NCBI GenBank assembly: GCA_900315795.1
Contig: ONAM01000014.1
Coordinates: 62,001 to 126,000, forward strand
Reading direction: 5' to 3'
DNA: 64,000 nucleotides
Origin: Candidatus Avelusimicrobium caledoniensis
GTDB lineage: Bacteria > Elusimicrobiota > Elusimicrobia > Elusimicrobiales > Elusimicrobiaceae
The position numbers and the translations under genes were made by a program. This document shows positions 7,931 to 16,566 of the stretch, one piece after another. Below the pieces are notes generated by a model. It worked only from the letters and a program-made list of their open reading frames with translations, was not told the origin of the DNA and searched no databases. Position 1 is the stretch's first letter, and every line of letters starts with the position of its first letter.

Positions 7931-9253
7931 ATGAAAAAACACATTTTATTTACCTTATCCTTTTTACTGGGCGCATTGTGTACCGCCCAAGCCGAAACGC
8001 TTAAAATGAAAGACGGCACGCTCATTAGCGGCTCTATTTTATCGCAAACCGAATATACGTTAAACCTCGCTACCTCATACGGTAATATTACGCTTAACCA
8101 ACGCGATATTGAACAGATTTTGCCCGATAAGCACCGCTTGATTTTAAAGGGCGGCACGCAGTTAGTCGGTGTGATTTTGGACATGGACGAGTTTAACCTT
8201 AAACTCCAAACCGACGACGGTGCTATCGTCAATGTAGATATGCCGCAAATCGTTTCCATTGAAGCATACGATTACGACCGCGGTCAAAAAGCCCAACAGG
8301 AATTTGTAGAGAAAAAAATAGAACAGCAAGAACAAGCCCAAGCCGCCCAAACTGCCGCACAAACAGCCGTAGCCGCCGGCACGGTAGCGGCCGCGGGCGG
8401 GCTGGCGTTTGACTCGGACATTGATCAAGTGTTTGACGCCAAAAAAGCCACCGTTGTCAACGGACAAGTGCAAACCCCCACCGCACAGGTGCAAACCTCT
8501 TCCCCCCGCTTGCTTAGCGATGAAGAAGCATTTTTAAAAAACGTAAAAGCCGGCAACGTATCTGCCGAAGAATATGCCCAAGCGGCCAAACAAGATTTAT
8601 CCGCCAAAAAACCGCAACCCAAACCGGCCGCCAAACCCACCAAACGCGTAGAGAAAAATTTTTCTAAATACTTCTCCGTACAAGTAGGGGCGATGCCGCT
8701 AGACCTCAAAGCCACCGGGCCGTTATCCGTGGGCTCCTACGCGGTTGATTTGGGCGATGACGGCTTAGACATGGGCGGCACGTCTATTGCCGTATCCAGC
8801 AAATTTTTATGGCGTTTAAAAGAAAGCAACTTGTGGCTCGGGCCGACGATATTTTTCGCCAATGTCCCTAACAACGAATTTACGTTTCAAAACGGCACCA
8901 CCAATTACGAAATGCGCTCCAGCGGCAGTATTTTATCGCTCGGTGCAGCCGCCAATTATTATTTAACTCCCAAATCACGCTTTGCTACGTATTTGACGGC
9001 TGCCGTGCAATACGAAATGATGTCCGTTAATTACAACGGTAATTATTCTTCCGCTAGCGGCCCGGTTGATTTTAGCGATTCGCTTTCTTCCAATACTCCG
9101 TCCGGCGCAGTAGGCATCGGCGTGGAAACGTGGATAGATGATTTAATGGTCGGCGCGGAAGTGCGCCAAGTATTTGCCCCGCGTAAGGACGAACTGAAAA
9201 AATCTGCCGCCGCCAATACAGTTATTCAAGTACAACTCAGTTGGAAATTTTAA
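7931..9253 (+). CDS. Secreted protein with C-terminal outer-membrane beta-barrel-like domain
   Basis: 440 aa from the ATG at 7931, chosen because it opens a clear signal peptide (hydrophobic, ending CTAQA-ET) that a longer in-frame reading would bury. Residues about 20-110 hold two repeats of a small beta module (KMKDGTLISGSIL...TLNLATSYGNITLNQRDI and KGGTQLVGVIL...LKLQTDDGAIVNVDMPQI). A low-complexity Gln/Ala/Pro-rich linker follows (about 125-240), then alternating beta strands ending in VIQVQLSWKF, the terminal Phe typical of outer-membrane barrels. No named family recognised. No good ribosome site; the next gene overlaps by one base (TAATG). Confidence 0.72.
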   Translation: MKKHILFTLSFLLGALCTAQAETLKMKDGTLISGSILSQTEYTLNLATSYGNITLNQRDIEQILPDKHRLILKGGTQLVGVILDMDEFNLKLQTDDGAIVNVDMPQIVSIEAYDYDRGQKAQQEFVEKKIEQQEQAQAAQTAAQTAVAAGTVAAAGGLAFDSDIDQVFDAKKATVVNGQVQTPTAQVQTSSPRLLSDEEAFLKNVKAGNVSAEEYAQAAKQDLSAKKPQPKPAAKPTKRVEKNFSKYFSVQVGAMPLDLKATGPLSVGSYAVDLGDDGLDMGGTSIAVSSKFLWRLKESNLWLGPTIFFANVPNNEFTFQNGTTNYEMRSSGSILSLGAAANYYLTPKSRFATYLTAAVQYEMMSVNYNGNYSSASGPVDFSDSLSSNTPSGAVGIGVETWIDDLMVGAEVRQVFAPRKDELKKSAAANTVIQVQLSWKF

Positions 9254-10362
9254 TGAAAATAGTAGCCCTGCCCAATGCGTTTAAAGGTTCCCTTTCGGCG
9301 CGTGCGGCCGGGCAAATTTTTGTGTGCGCGTTGGCCAAACGCCACACGGTGCGTGCGTGGCCTATTTGCGACGGCGGCGACGGGCTGTTAGATTTTTTTA
9401 AGACGTTAGATCCGCATGCCAAAACCGTTTTTGTAACCGCCAAAAACGCTTTTCTAAAAAACAAACGCGCCCCGTTTTTACTTTTATCAGACAGACGAAC
9501 TGCCGTCGTGGAAACAGCAAAAATCTGCGGACTGGGAAGTGCGAAAAAAAACGAGTTAGACCCGCTGGGCGCGTCCTCTTACGGCGTAGGGCAAGTGTTA
9601 CGGGCCGCGGTTAAACGCGGGGCCAAAATAATTTATATAGGGTTGGGCGGAGTTGCCACCAACGACGGCGGCGCCGGGTTAGCGGCGGCGTGCGGCGCGC
9701 AGTTACTGGATAAGAACGGACACAAAATTTTGCCCGGCGCGCAAGCATTACTGCAACTAAAACAACTTAATTTATCCCCGCTTAAAAAACAATTTAAAAG
9801 CGTTAAAATCATCGGCATTTCCGACGTGAAAAATCCGCTTTTAGGTCCGCTTGGCTCGGCGCGCGTGTTCGGCCCGCAAAAAGGAGCTACCCCCAAACAA
9901 GTAGAAATTTTAGAGCGCGCATTAACCGCGTGGGCGCGCGCTTTGCAACGGGCAACGGGCCGCACCGTTTCGCGCGTTCCCAGCACGGGGGCGGCGGGGG
10001 CAATAGCGGCGGGATTATACGGTTGTTTCGGCGCAAAACTATGTTTGGGCGCGGAAGAACTTTTTAAAAAAGCCAAATTAGAAACGCAAATTAAATGGGC
10101 CGATTTAATCATCACGTGCGAAGGAAAATTAGACGAACAAACTTTTTACGGCAAAGCACCGGGGCTCGTTTTACAACTGGCTAAAAAACATAATAAACCC
10201 GTATTATTTATTTGCGGCCAAACAGATAAAAAAATCTTCCGGCGAAAAAATTTACCCGATTTAAAAATTGCCGTGCTGATTGATTTTGCCCAAAACGAAA
10301 CCGACGCCAAAAAACACGCGGCCAAATACATCCGCCGCGTGTGTGAAAGCTTATACAATTAA
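9253..10362 (+). CDS. glxK: Glycerate 2-kinase (GlxK/GarK family)
   Basis: 369 aa from the ATG at 9253, which shares its A with the stop of the preceding gene (TAATG coupling); an upstream in-frame ATG at 9241 lies inside the previous gene. N-terminal MKIVALPNAFKGSLSA and ICDGGDGLLD match the glycerate kinase substrate loops, and GLGGVATNDGGAGLAAACGA (about 133-152) is the family glycine-rich motif. Phosphorylates glycerate with ATP, feeding 2-phosphoglycerate into lower glycolysis. The stop overlaps convergently with that of pilin P3 (10359-10362). Confidence 0.9.
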   Translation: MKIVALPNAFKGSLSARAAGQIFVCALAKRHTVRAWPICDGGDGLLDFFKTLDPHAKTVFVTAKNAFLKNKRAPFLLLSDRRTAVVETAKICGLGSAKKNELDPLGASSYGVGQVLRAAVKRGAKIIYIGLGGVATNDGGAGLAAACGAQLLDKNGHKILPGAQALLQLKQLNLSPLKKQFKSVKIIGISDVKNPLLGPLGSARVFGPQKGATPKQVEILERALTAWARALQRATGRTVSRVPSTGAAGAIAAGLYGCFGAKLCLGAEELFKKAKLETQIKWADLIITCEGKLDEQTFYGKAPGLVLQLAKKHNKPVLFICGQTDKKIFRRKNLPDLKIAVLIDFAQNETDAKKHAAKYIRRVCESLYN

Positions 10363-11027
10363 GGCAATATATAACTACGCACGCCGCTACCGCCTTCTTC
10401 CAAAGTCCCTTTGAAAATTTCGTGGCAATAACTGCCCGCGGGCTGTTCAAATATTACACCACTGCCCGTACGTTCAAAACATAGTATCGTACCGCCGGTG
10501 GTAAAAGAACTTTGGAAAGTCCACGCAAAACCGCCTCCTTTATATTTGCCCCGAATGCGACCTAAATAAATTGCACTGTCTGCCGCATCAGGGCCCCGCC
10601 ACAATTGCAAAGACCAATCTCCGTTAGAACGAGTATCCGTTACGATAGAGCTGGGAGCCCATGTCTCCGTGCCTGTCCACGGTATTTCTACCGCTAAATC
10701 TTCAAATTTAGTGGCATAACTTCCGTTCGCCATTTTGTATGCTTCCTGTGCTTGCACCACACTTTTTAATACCACATAGGCCTGTGCGGCACGTGATTTT
10801 TCCACGGCTTTTTGGTATTGCGGCACGGCCACCGCCGCCAATATGCCAATGATGAGAACAACGACCAAGAGCTCAATTAACGTAAAACCCATAAAATTAG
10901 GTGTCATCCCGTACTTGATACGGGATCTTCCACGCTCGCTGTTTCGCAACGATAACAACCTGCGTTGAAGATGCTGAATCAAGTTCAGCATGACATGGTG
11001 TTTATTAAATGCTTGTTTGTTTTTCAT
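10359..11027 (-). CDS. P3: type IV pilin-like protein with palindrome-expanded leader
   Basis: 222 aa from the ATG at 11027, which has the AAAGGAGG site at the family-typical distance; reading further upstream would cross the promoter. The leader is 47 residues, not 6: MKNKQAF is followed by a translated palindromic repeat (HVMLNLIQHLQ...SRIKYGMT) and then [18 protein letters not shown]. An alternative restart at the Met two residues before the cleavage site has no ribosome site. Mature domain belongs with P4, P6 and P13 (WTG, DTRSNGDWSLQLW, GRIRGKYKGGGFA, GSYCHEIFKGT). Stop overlaps the glxK stop. Confidence 0.88.
   Translation of the reverse strand: MKNKQAFNKHHVMLNLIQHLQRRLLSLRNSERGRSRIKYGMTPNFMGFTLIELLVVVLIIGILAAVAVPQYQKAVEKSRAAQAYVVLKSVVQAQEAYKMANGSYATKFEDLAVEIPWTGTETWAPSSIVTDTRSNGDWSLQLWRGPDAADSAIYLGRIRGKYKGGGFAWTFQSSFTTGGTILCFERTGSGVIFEQPAGSYCHEIFKGTLEEGGSGVRSYILP
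10903..10994. repeat. Palindromic element inserted in the P3 leader
   Basis: Begins GTCAT and ends ATGAC. It holds two internal hairpins, CCCGT-ACTTGAT-ACGGG and GCTGA-ATCAAGT-TCAGC, flanking a variable centre bounded by ATCTTC/GAAGAT. Same family as the elements in P6, P8 and P13. It keeps the reading frame open. Confidence 0.85.
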
Positions 11028-11052
11028 ACAACCTCCTTTTATCATTAAATAA

Positions 11053-11080
11053 AATATAGCAAAAAAAAAAACGATGTCAA
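11053..11080 (-). promoter_or_regulatory. P3 pilin promoter, T-tract class
   Basis: Minus-strand TTGACA (11080-11075), TCG, T11 (A-run 11061-11071 on plus), GC, TATATT (11058-11053); 16-bp spacer. Confidence 0.8.
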
Positions 11081-11091
11081 GTTTTATTTTT

Positions 11092-11140
11092 TCTCTCGCT
11101 ATATCCCGCATAGAAACTCTGCGGGATGACGAGCGAGAGA
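11092..11140. repeat. Intergenic palindrome upstream of P3
   Basis: Hairpin with outer stem CTCTCGCT/AGCGAGAG, inner stem CCCGCA/TGCGGG, loop TAGAAACTC, and ATGACG on the right shoulder. A near-identical copy sits upstream of P9, and the surrounding sequence to about 11180 is also shared with P9. Confidence 0.8.
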
Positions 11141-11181
11141 AAAAATATATACAGAAAAGGCCCTTGCCGGGGGCAGGCAAA

Positions 11182-11218
11182 CAAAAAAACACCCCCGGGA
11201 TGATATCCTAGGGGGTGC
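11182..11218 (-). terminator. Terminator after murD
   Basis: Stem CACCCCC/GGGGGTG with a run of seven T on the minus strand, 30 bp past the murD stop. Confidence 0.8.
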
Positions 11219-11244
11219 ATACTTATAGAAGACAATTATTGTGA

Positions 11245-12633
11245 TTATTTTTTATCGGTGCGGTCTTTAAAGATACGCGCGCTGACAAGTTGCTTAAATA
11301 TCTTGCCGCGCTCCTCAAAACTTTTAAACTGGTCAAAAGACGCACACGCCGGGGATAAAAGCACAATATCCCCCCGCTTGGCCCCGGTCATAGCCACGTC
11401 CACCGCTTTGTCCAGCGTGTCGCAACGCGTGACGGGATAGCCCGGCAATTCGCGTTCAATTTTGTCCATCGCTTCGCCAATCGTTAATACTTGTTTACAA
11501 TGTTCTTTCAAATACGGCAGTAAAATTTCGTACGAGGCCCCTTTATCGCGTCCGCCCAAAATCAGCCAAATATTTTGACATTTTTCAAAACTTTTTAAAG
11601 CGGTAATAGTAGAATCCAAATTCGTGGCTTTGGAATCGTTTACATAAATTACGCCCCGGTGATCTGCAAATTGTTCAATGCGGTGTTCCATAGCTTTAAA
11701 ACCGTCAAATACTTGTTGCACCGTATCGGCAGGTACGCCCGCGCTAAACGCCATAAGCGCGGCGGCCATCGCGTTTTCCACATTGTGAATCCCTTTTAAA
11801 TGCGGCGGGCGCAACTGGTGTCCGTCGCTAAACACAAGCTCATCGCCGTCAAAGCATACGGCTGTTTTGAGTGAGTGCTTGGGATAAGTGGAAAATGCCA
11901 GCACGCGGCTTTTGGCTTTTTCGGCCAATTCTACGCAGGAGACATCCGCCCCGTTTACGACAAGCACATCGTTAGCGCGTTGGTTTTTAAAAATTTTTCC
12001 CTTTGCCTTAATATAATTACGCATCCCGCCGTGGTGATCCAAATGATCGGGTGTGATATTTAACAAACATGCTACGCGCGGGCGGAAATAGGTGCTGTCT
12101 TCTAACTGATAACTGGAAACTTCTATCACTACGTCATCGCCGGGTTGCATTTGATGCACACAAAGCGATACCGGGTTGCCGATATTTCCGCATACCCATA
12201 CATTGCGCTTGCGCCCGCCGGACAAACTGTCTGCTTTTAAAATTTCGCCTAACAAAGAGGTGGTCGTCGTTTTTCCGTTTGTGCCGGACACGGCAAACAC
12301 GCGCACCCCTTTGGGCATAAACGCCAAGGCCACTTCTAATTCGCTATACACGGGAATATTGCGTTTTTTGGCTTCTAACAAAATCGGCGCACGCGGGGAA
12401 ATACCCGGGCTTTTTACCCAAAAATCACACGCAAATAACGCCGGACTATGGCCCCCTGCTTCTACTTCAATTTCTCCCGCCACTGCAAATTGTTGCGCTT
12501 GCGCAAAAGCGGTTTCTTCGCTGATAAGCACTTTTATTCCGTGCGCGCAAAGTAGCGTTGCCACCGCGCGTCCGCTCTTGCCTAGCCCTAGCACTCCGGC
12601 TTTTTTACCTTGCCACTCAAGCGGCTTAAACAT
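11245..12633 (-). CDS. murD: UDP-N-acetylmuramoylalanine--D-glutamate ligase
   Basis: 462 aa. Adds D-glutamate to UDP-MurNAc-L-Ala in cytoplasmic peptidoglycan precursor synthesis. Shows an N-terminal Rossmann-like GVLGLGKSGRAVA, the ATP loop VSGTNGKTTTTSLLGEIL (around 115-130), the central motifs EVSSYQLED and LNITPDHLDHH, HRIEQ, and the C-terminal VYVNDSKATN-like segment IYVNDSKATNLDST followed by GGRDKG, which together distinguish MurD from other Mur ligases. Its start overlaps the murE end by 8 bp, so translation is probably coupled. Confidence 0.96.
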   Translation of the reverse strand: MFKPLEWQGKKAGVLGLGKSGRAVATLLCAHGIKVLISEETAFAQAQQFAVAGEIEVEAGGHSPALFACDFWVKSPGISPRAPILLEAKKRNIPVYSELEVALAFMPKGVRVFAVSGTNGKTTTTSLLGEILKADSLSGGRKRNVWVCGNIGNPVSLCVHQMQPGDDVVIEVSSYQLEDSTYFRPRVACLLNITPDHLDHHGGMRNYIKAKGKIFKNQRANDVLVVNGADVSCVELAEKAKSRVLAFSTYPKHSLKTAVCFDGDELVFSDGHQLRPPHLKGIHNVENAMAAALMAFSAGVPADTVQQVFDGFKAMEHRIEQFADHRGVIYVNDSKATNLDSTITALKSFEKCQNIWLILGGRDKGASYEILLPYLKEHCKQVLTIGEAMDKIERELPGYPVTRCDTLDKAVDVAMTGAKRGDIVLLSPACASFDQFKSFEERGKIFKQLVSARIFKDRTDKK

Positions 12634-14080
12634 GTTTTTTCTCCCGTAAAAAATCTAAGATAACTTCTTGATCGGAAAAATGCCGTTTTTCCGTACCGAT
12701 CAGCTGGTAGTTTTCGTGTCCTTTCCCGGCCACAATAACGATATCGTCCTTTTTAGCCGTAGTTAATGCCCGGCGTATAGCTTCGGCCCGGTCGGGTATG
12801 ACGGTATAATTGGTAAAACCTGCCATGCCGGACAAAATGTCTTCAAAAATTTGTTTCGGGTCTTCGCAACGCGGATTATCATTGGTTAAAAATACGTAAT
12901 CGGCTTGTTCACACGCGGTACGGCCCATAAGCGGACGTTTGGTCCGATCGCGCTGTCCACCGCAACCAAATACCACGTACACGTTGCCCTTTTTAAACGG
13001 AGCTACCGTTGCAAAGGCGCGTTGCAACGATTCGTTGGTATAAGCAAAATCTACAAACGCAAAAAAATCTTGCCCCGCATCTATACGTTCCATACGCCCC
13101 GGCACCCCGGACAACGCGGCAAGCCCTTTAACAATGATGTCCGTCGGCACGCCGTTACCGGCCGCCGCGGCCCACGCCGCAAGTGCATTATATACATTGT
13201 GTTTGCCTAATAAATTGATACGCGCCGGACTACCGTTTACTTCAAACTCCGTATGCGTTAAAAATTCACGCACGTTGGTAGCACGGAAATCGGCCTCGTT
13301 TTCTTGCCCGAAAGTTATCACGCGCACGCGGTCTTTAAACATAGCGGCTAAGCGTTGCCCGTACGGATCGTCTATATTGATAACAGCCACCCGGTTTTGT
13401 TTAGGGTTTTGCGGATCGGCTACGTTTTCAAAGAGTTTTAACTTCGCATTAAAATAATTTTCAAAGGTTTGGTGGAAATCTAAATGGTCGCGCTGTAAGT
13501 TGGTAAAAATAGCCGTATCGTACCAAATGTGGCGCACCCGTTGGAGTTCTAACGCGTGTGAGGAAACTTCCATGACTACACTTTGGCAACTTTCTTGTTG
13601 CATTTGTGCCAACAATTTAAATAACGTCAGAGCGGCGGGCGTTGTGTTGGGCGCATCGCAGATTTTAGTGCCCCCCAAACGATAATTTACCGTTCCCAAA
13701 GCACCTACTTTTTGACCGGCCGCGGTTAAAATGCTTTCTAATAGATAGGAAATAGAGGTTTTTCCTTTTGTACCCGTAATGCCAAACATTTTTAAATAGT
13801 CCGACGGACGAGCATAAAACTCATACGCGGCATCAGCCATATCTTTATCAATATCGTGCGATAGCAAAAACGGCACAGCAAGCGGCTCTTTGGGCTCCTG
13901 GGCCGATACAATTAAACACGCGCCGTTTTGCACGGCTTGCGGGATAAATTGGTTTCCGTCCACGTTGGCCCCTTTAAGCGCAAAAAACACAAAACCCGCA
14001 CGCACTTCTTGCGAGTTAAACGTCAAGCCGGAAACAGGTTGACCCAACTGCCGGGCCTTTTCTAATACAATACTGGACAT
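12626..14080 (-). CDS. murE: UDP-N-acetylmuramyl-tripeptide synthetase
   Basis: 484 aa. Adds the third residue of the stem peptide. Visible: ITGTKGKTSISYLLESIL (ATP loop, about 100), NTTPAALTLFKLL, VMEVSSHALELQRV, FTNLQRDHLDFH, GVPGRMERID and the C-terminal CGGQRDRTKRPLMG. The substrate-selecting motif reads DNPRCEDP; the meso-diaminopimelate type usually has DNPR followed by an acidic pair, so DAP is likely. No clear ribosome site; a TATAAT lies 2 nt before the ATG and TACCAT 7 nt before it, so a leaderless start is possible. Overlaps murD by 8 bp. Confidence 0.95.
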   Translation of the reverse strand: MSSIVLEKARQLGQPVSGLTFNSQEVRAGFVFFALKGANVDGNQFIPQAVQNGACLIVSAQEPKEPLAVPFLLSHDIDKDMADAAYEFYARPSDYLKMFGITGTKGKTSISYLLESILTAAGQKVGALGTVNYRLGGTKICDAPNTTPAALTLFKLLAQMQQESCQSVVMEVSSHALELQRVRHIWYDTAIFTNLQRDHLDFHQTFENYFNAKLKLFENVADPQNPKQNRVAVINIDDPYGQRLAAMFKDRVRVITFGQENEADFRATNVREFLTHTEFEVNGSPARINLLGKHNVYNALAAWAAAAGNGVPTDIIVKGLAALSGVPGRMERIDAGQDFFAFVDFAYTNESLQRAFATVAPFKKGNVYVVFGCGGQRDRTKRPLMGRTACEQADYVFLTNDNPRCEDPKQIFEDILSGMAGFTNYTVIPDRAEAIRRALTTAKKDDIVIVAGKGHENYQLIGTEKRHFSDQEVILDFLREKKHV

Positions 14081-14107
14081 ATATTATATGGTATCAAATT
14101 GAACGCT

Positions 14108-14842
14108 CTAGCGCGCGGAAGATGTCAGCACGGCAATTTCCTGCGCCATTTGCGCCAAGTGGTTTTTGATTTGCGGCTGTTTGGTTTCCAATAGCGGCAG
14201 CAGCGTGTGACGCACCCAATTGCGGGTAAACACATCATCAAAATTGCTTTGGTCTGTGATGTGGGTTAACCCATTGTTTTTTAAATATTCTTCGGTCTGC
14301 TTACGGGTAATGCAAAGAAGCGGACGGATAATTTCCACCGACGGCGTAAGCGGGCGGCGCACCGGGATACCGGCCAGTCCCTTGGCTTTTGTGCCGCGCA
14401 GTAAATTAAGCAAAATCGTTTCGGCGTGATCATCCAAATGGTGCCCAAGCGCGAGTTTAGTAGCCCCCCATTTACGCGCTACTTGGCTAAACGCCTGGTA
14501 ACGCGCTTTACGGGCGGCGTGCTCCGGGCTTAAATTTAGCTCGCGCGCCGTCTTTTTGACATTGGCTTTAGTGGCAAAAAATTCAATTTGATGCGTACGG
14601 CAAAACTCGCGGCAAAACCGCTCATCGGCCCGGGCCGCCGCGCCACGCAAGCCGTGGTTTACATGTACAGCCGCCAGCCGGAAATGTTTTTCTTTCGCCA
14701 AATAATGTAAAAAATGGATTAGACAAACTGAGTCCGCCCCGCCGGAAAACCCGACGAGCACCGCATCTTTACGGGTAATAAGTTTGGCTGCATATGCGCG
14801 CATTTTGGGCAGGACAGATGCATTAAAACTTTTTTTTGTCAT
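14108..14842 (-). CDS. tilS: tRNA(Ile)-lysidine synthase
   Basis: 244 aa, i.e. the N-terminal catalytic PP-loop domain with little or no C-terminal extension, as in the short TilS forms. It converts C34 of tRNA-Ile(CAU) to lysidine so that it reads AUA. The PP-loop SGGADSVCL is at about 36-44; VNHGLRG, LGHHLDDHAETILLNLLRGT and GIPVRRP follow, all typical. No ribosome site; TATACT lies 7 nt before the ATG. It sits 27 bp upstream of murE on the same strand and is divergent from the response regulator gene. Confidence 0.93.
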   Translation of the reverse strand: MTKKSFNASVLPKMRAYAAKLITRKDAVLVGFSGGADSVCLIHFLHYLAKEKHFRLAAVHVNHGLRGAAARADERFCREFCRTHQIEFFATKANVKKTARELNLSPEHAARKARYQAFSQVARKWGATKLALGHHLDDHAETILLNLLRGTKAKGLAGIPVRRPLTPSVEIIRPLLCITRKQTEEYLKNNGLTHITDQSNFDDVFTRNWVRHTLLPLLETKQPQIKNHLAQMAQEIAVLTSSAR

Positions 14843-14881
14843 ATAAAAAAGTATAATAAATATAAGTGGAGTAAGAAAACT

Positions 14882-15247
14882 ATGAAAAAGAAAATTTTAA
14901 TTGTGGAAGACGAACCCGCTATTATTGAGTTATTGCGCATTATTCTTACGCGCGAGGGGTACGAAGTACACACCTGCCAGTCAGGCCGCGATGCTATCGC
15001 CATGATGAAAGAGGTGCACCCGCAACTGGTTGTGTTGGATGTAATGTTGCCCGGCTTAGACGGTGTGGGCATCGTGCGCATCATGCACGAAGACGAATAT
15101 TTGTGCAATATTCCGGTAATTGTAACGTCTGCGTTGTTAGAATCGGAACATATGTTTACGCCGTACCCGCAAGTCAAAGGTTTCTGCGCTAAACCGTTTG
15201 TACTCAAAGATTTTACGGCTAAGATCAAAACCGCTATCGGCGATTAA
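14882..15247 (+). CDS. Single-domain response regulator (CheY-like receiver)
   Basis: 121 aa, receiver domain only. The acidic pair is in VEDEP (residues 8-11), the phospho-acceptor Asp in LVVLDVMLPG (about 54), the conserved Thr/Ser position in VIVTSALL (about 83) and the Lys in FCAKPF (about 105). No output domain, so it must act through protein contacts; no histidine kinase is encoded nearby. GGAG ribosome site 11 nt before the ATG and a TATAAT around 14851 that is shared with the divergent tilS region. Confidence 0.9.
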   Translation: MKKKILIVEDEPAIIELLRIILTREGYEVHTCQSGRDAIAMMKEVHPQLVVLDVMLPGLDGVGIVRIMHEDEYLCNIPVIVTSALLESEHMFTPYPQVKGFCAKPFVLKDFTAKIKTAIGD

Positions 15248-15265
15248 AGTTTATAAACTAGCCCA

Positions 15266-15296
15266 AAGCCCGCGTTTTTAAACGCGGGCTTTTTTG
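15266..15296 (+). terminator. Terminator after the response regulator
   Basis: Stem AAGCCCGCGTTT/AAACGCGGGCTT followed by a T run. Confidence 0.85.
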
Positions 15297-15301
15297 TGCC
15301 C

Positions 15302-15389
15302 GTGCAGAATAACACGAAGTCCCCCTTGCAAAAGATAACATCAAATGCCCCAAGAGGTCCTAGGCCTCACGCCCGCCCCGGCGAGGGGG
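15302..15389. repeat. About 88-bp dispersed repeat upstream of P4
   Basis: Aligns with 36003-36090 upstream of P8 at roughly three quarters identity by eye. Shared blocks: TGCAGA, TAACACGAA, AAGATAACATCA, AGAGGT, AGGCCT and CCCGGCGAGGG. Noncoding. It abuts the P4 -35 box directly. Confidence 0.7.
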
Positions 15390-15959
15390 TTGACAAATCA
15401 AAAACGCATAGAAACACTGCGGGATGACGAGGCGCGGTGCAGCGGCTTTACGCTAATAGAATTACTCGTCGTTGTGCTCATCATCGGCATTTTAGCCGCC
15501 GTGGCGTTGCCGCAGTATCAAAAGGTGGTGGAAAAATCTAAAGCTGCCGAGGCATTAACGCTGCTTAAATCGGTTTATCAAGCCCAACAGGCCTATCATC
15601 TGGCGAACGGAACTTTTGCTACTTCTTTTGACGAACTGGCCGTAGATATTCCTTGGGCAACAGCTGCTTCTTTCTCTACTCGTCCGGCTCCTGCCAGAGA
15701 TGTGCGTGCCAATGCGGACTGGTCATTAGAATTAACAAGTTCGGAATTATATATCTTTCGCAAATCCGGCCCGTATGCCGGGGCAGGTTTTTACATTTAT
15801 ACCCTCAATACTGCCGTACAAAATCATCAGATTGCCTGTTTAGAAGTGCAGGCGGTTACCTCTCCTTTTGCTAAAGAAGACGGTGCTTATTGCGTGAAAT
15901 TATTTAAAGGCACGGAAAATTACCATAATGCCAACGGAAGAACGTACGATTTGCCTTAA
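15390..15959 (+). pseudogene. P4: decapitated type IV pilin-like gene
   Basis: The mature pilin frame (from Phe at 15447; [16 protein letters not shown]...QKVVEKSK) is intact to its stop, about 170 aa, and belongs to the P3/P6/P13 domain group ([17 protein letters not shown]). Its 5' end is broken: TTGACAAATC is followed by only A5 and then by the right half of a palindromic element (CATAGAAAC...GCGGGATGACGAG, 15406-15433). The -10 box, ribosome site, ATG and MKN leader are all missing. The only in-frame start nearby is the TTG of the -35 box; an ATG at 15345 lies upstream of the promoter in the 88-bp repeat. Probably silent, or a donor for recombination. Confidence 0.75.
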
Positions 15960-15968
15960 AAAAATTTT

Positions 15969-16556
15969 TTACCTGACAGACGCGAGCCAACAGGCATATT
16001 CTTTCCAGAAATTTTCCAACAGTTCCTCTAAGAAAATTTCTTTAAGCACTTCTTCACCTACAAGTTGCTTGACGCTGACAGCCGTGTCTTTTAAAGCAGC
16101 GGGCAAGCGGTTATTGACGTTTACACCCACCCCAACGAGCACCCAGTGGTCGGCACATTCTCCGGCGGAAGTTTCAATGAGAATACCGCAAATTTTTTTC
16201 CATTTGCGCGCAGTATTGTCCCAAGCAAGCACATCGTTGGGCTCTTTGATTTTCGTTTTAAACCCAAACATTTCTGTTAAAGTTTTGGCGACGGCCTCCC
16301 CCACGCGCACACTGAGTGAGGCGTTACACGCGGCCGGTTTTTGCGGACGCAAAATAAGCGTGAAATATACGCCCCCCTCGCCGGAATCAAAGCTCCGTTC
16401 GTAGCGGCCGCGCCCGGCGGTTTGGCTACACGCCAAGACCATCGTGCCCTCCGGCTCGCCGGATAAAGCAAGGTCCTTGGCTAAATTTTGCGTGCTGTCC
16501 ACGCTCTCCAGCCCAATCACTTTAGTTACAGCTTTTACAGGTAATGTATCTAGCAT
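15969..16556 (-). CDS. birA: Biotin--[acetyl-CoA-carboxylase] ligase
   Basis: 195 aa, catalytic domain only, without the N-terminal winged helix of bifunctional BirA, so a ligase without repressor function. Motifs: ESVDSTQNLAKDLA, the biotinyl-AMP loop TAGRGRYERSFDSGEGGVY (the GRGR stretch) and KEPNDVLAW in place of the usual KWPND. It activates biotin with ATP and attaches it to a carboxylase lysine. AAGGAAA ribosome site. Starts 10 bp after the uvrB stop, in an uvrB-birA operon. Confidence 0.9.
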   Translation of the reverse strand: MLDTLPVKAVTKVIGLESVDSTQNLAKDLALSGEPEGTMVLACSQTAGRGRYERSFDSGEGGVYFTLILRPQKPAACNASLSVRVGEAVAKTLTEMFGFKTKIKEPNDVLAWDNTARKWKKICGILIETSAGECADHWVLVGVGVNVNNRLPAALKDTAVSVKQLVGEEVLKEIFLEELLENFWKEYACWLASVR

Positions 16557-16566
16557 AAAATTTTCC

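Noticed and set aside
10359-11192. Longer reading of P3 (277 aa) starting at 11192
   Set aside because: It would translate through the intergenic palindrome and the promoter. The ATG at 11027 has the family ribosome site and MKNKQA leader.
15345-15389. ATG at 15345 as the start of P4
   Set aside because: It lies upstream of the -35 remnant inside a noncoding repeat shared with P8 and has no ribosome site.
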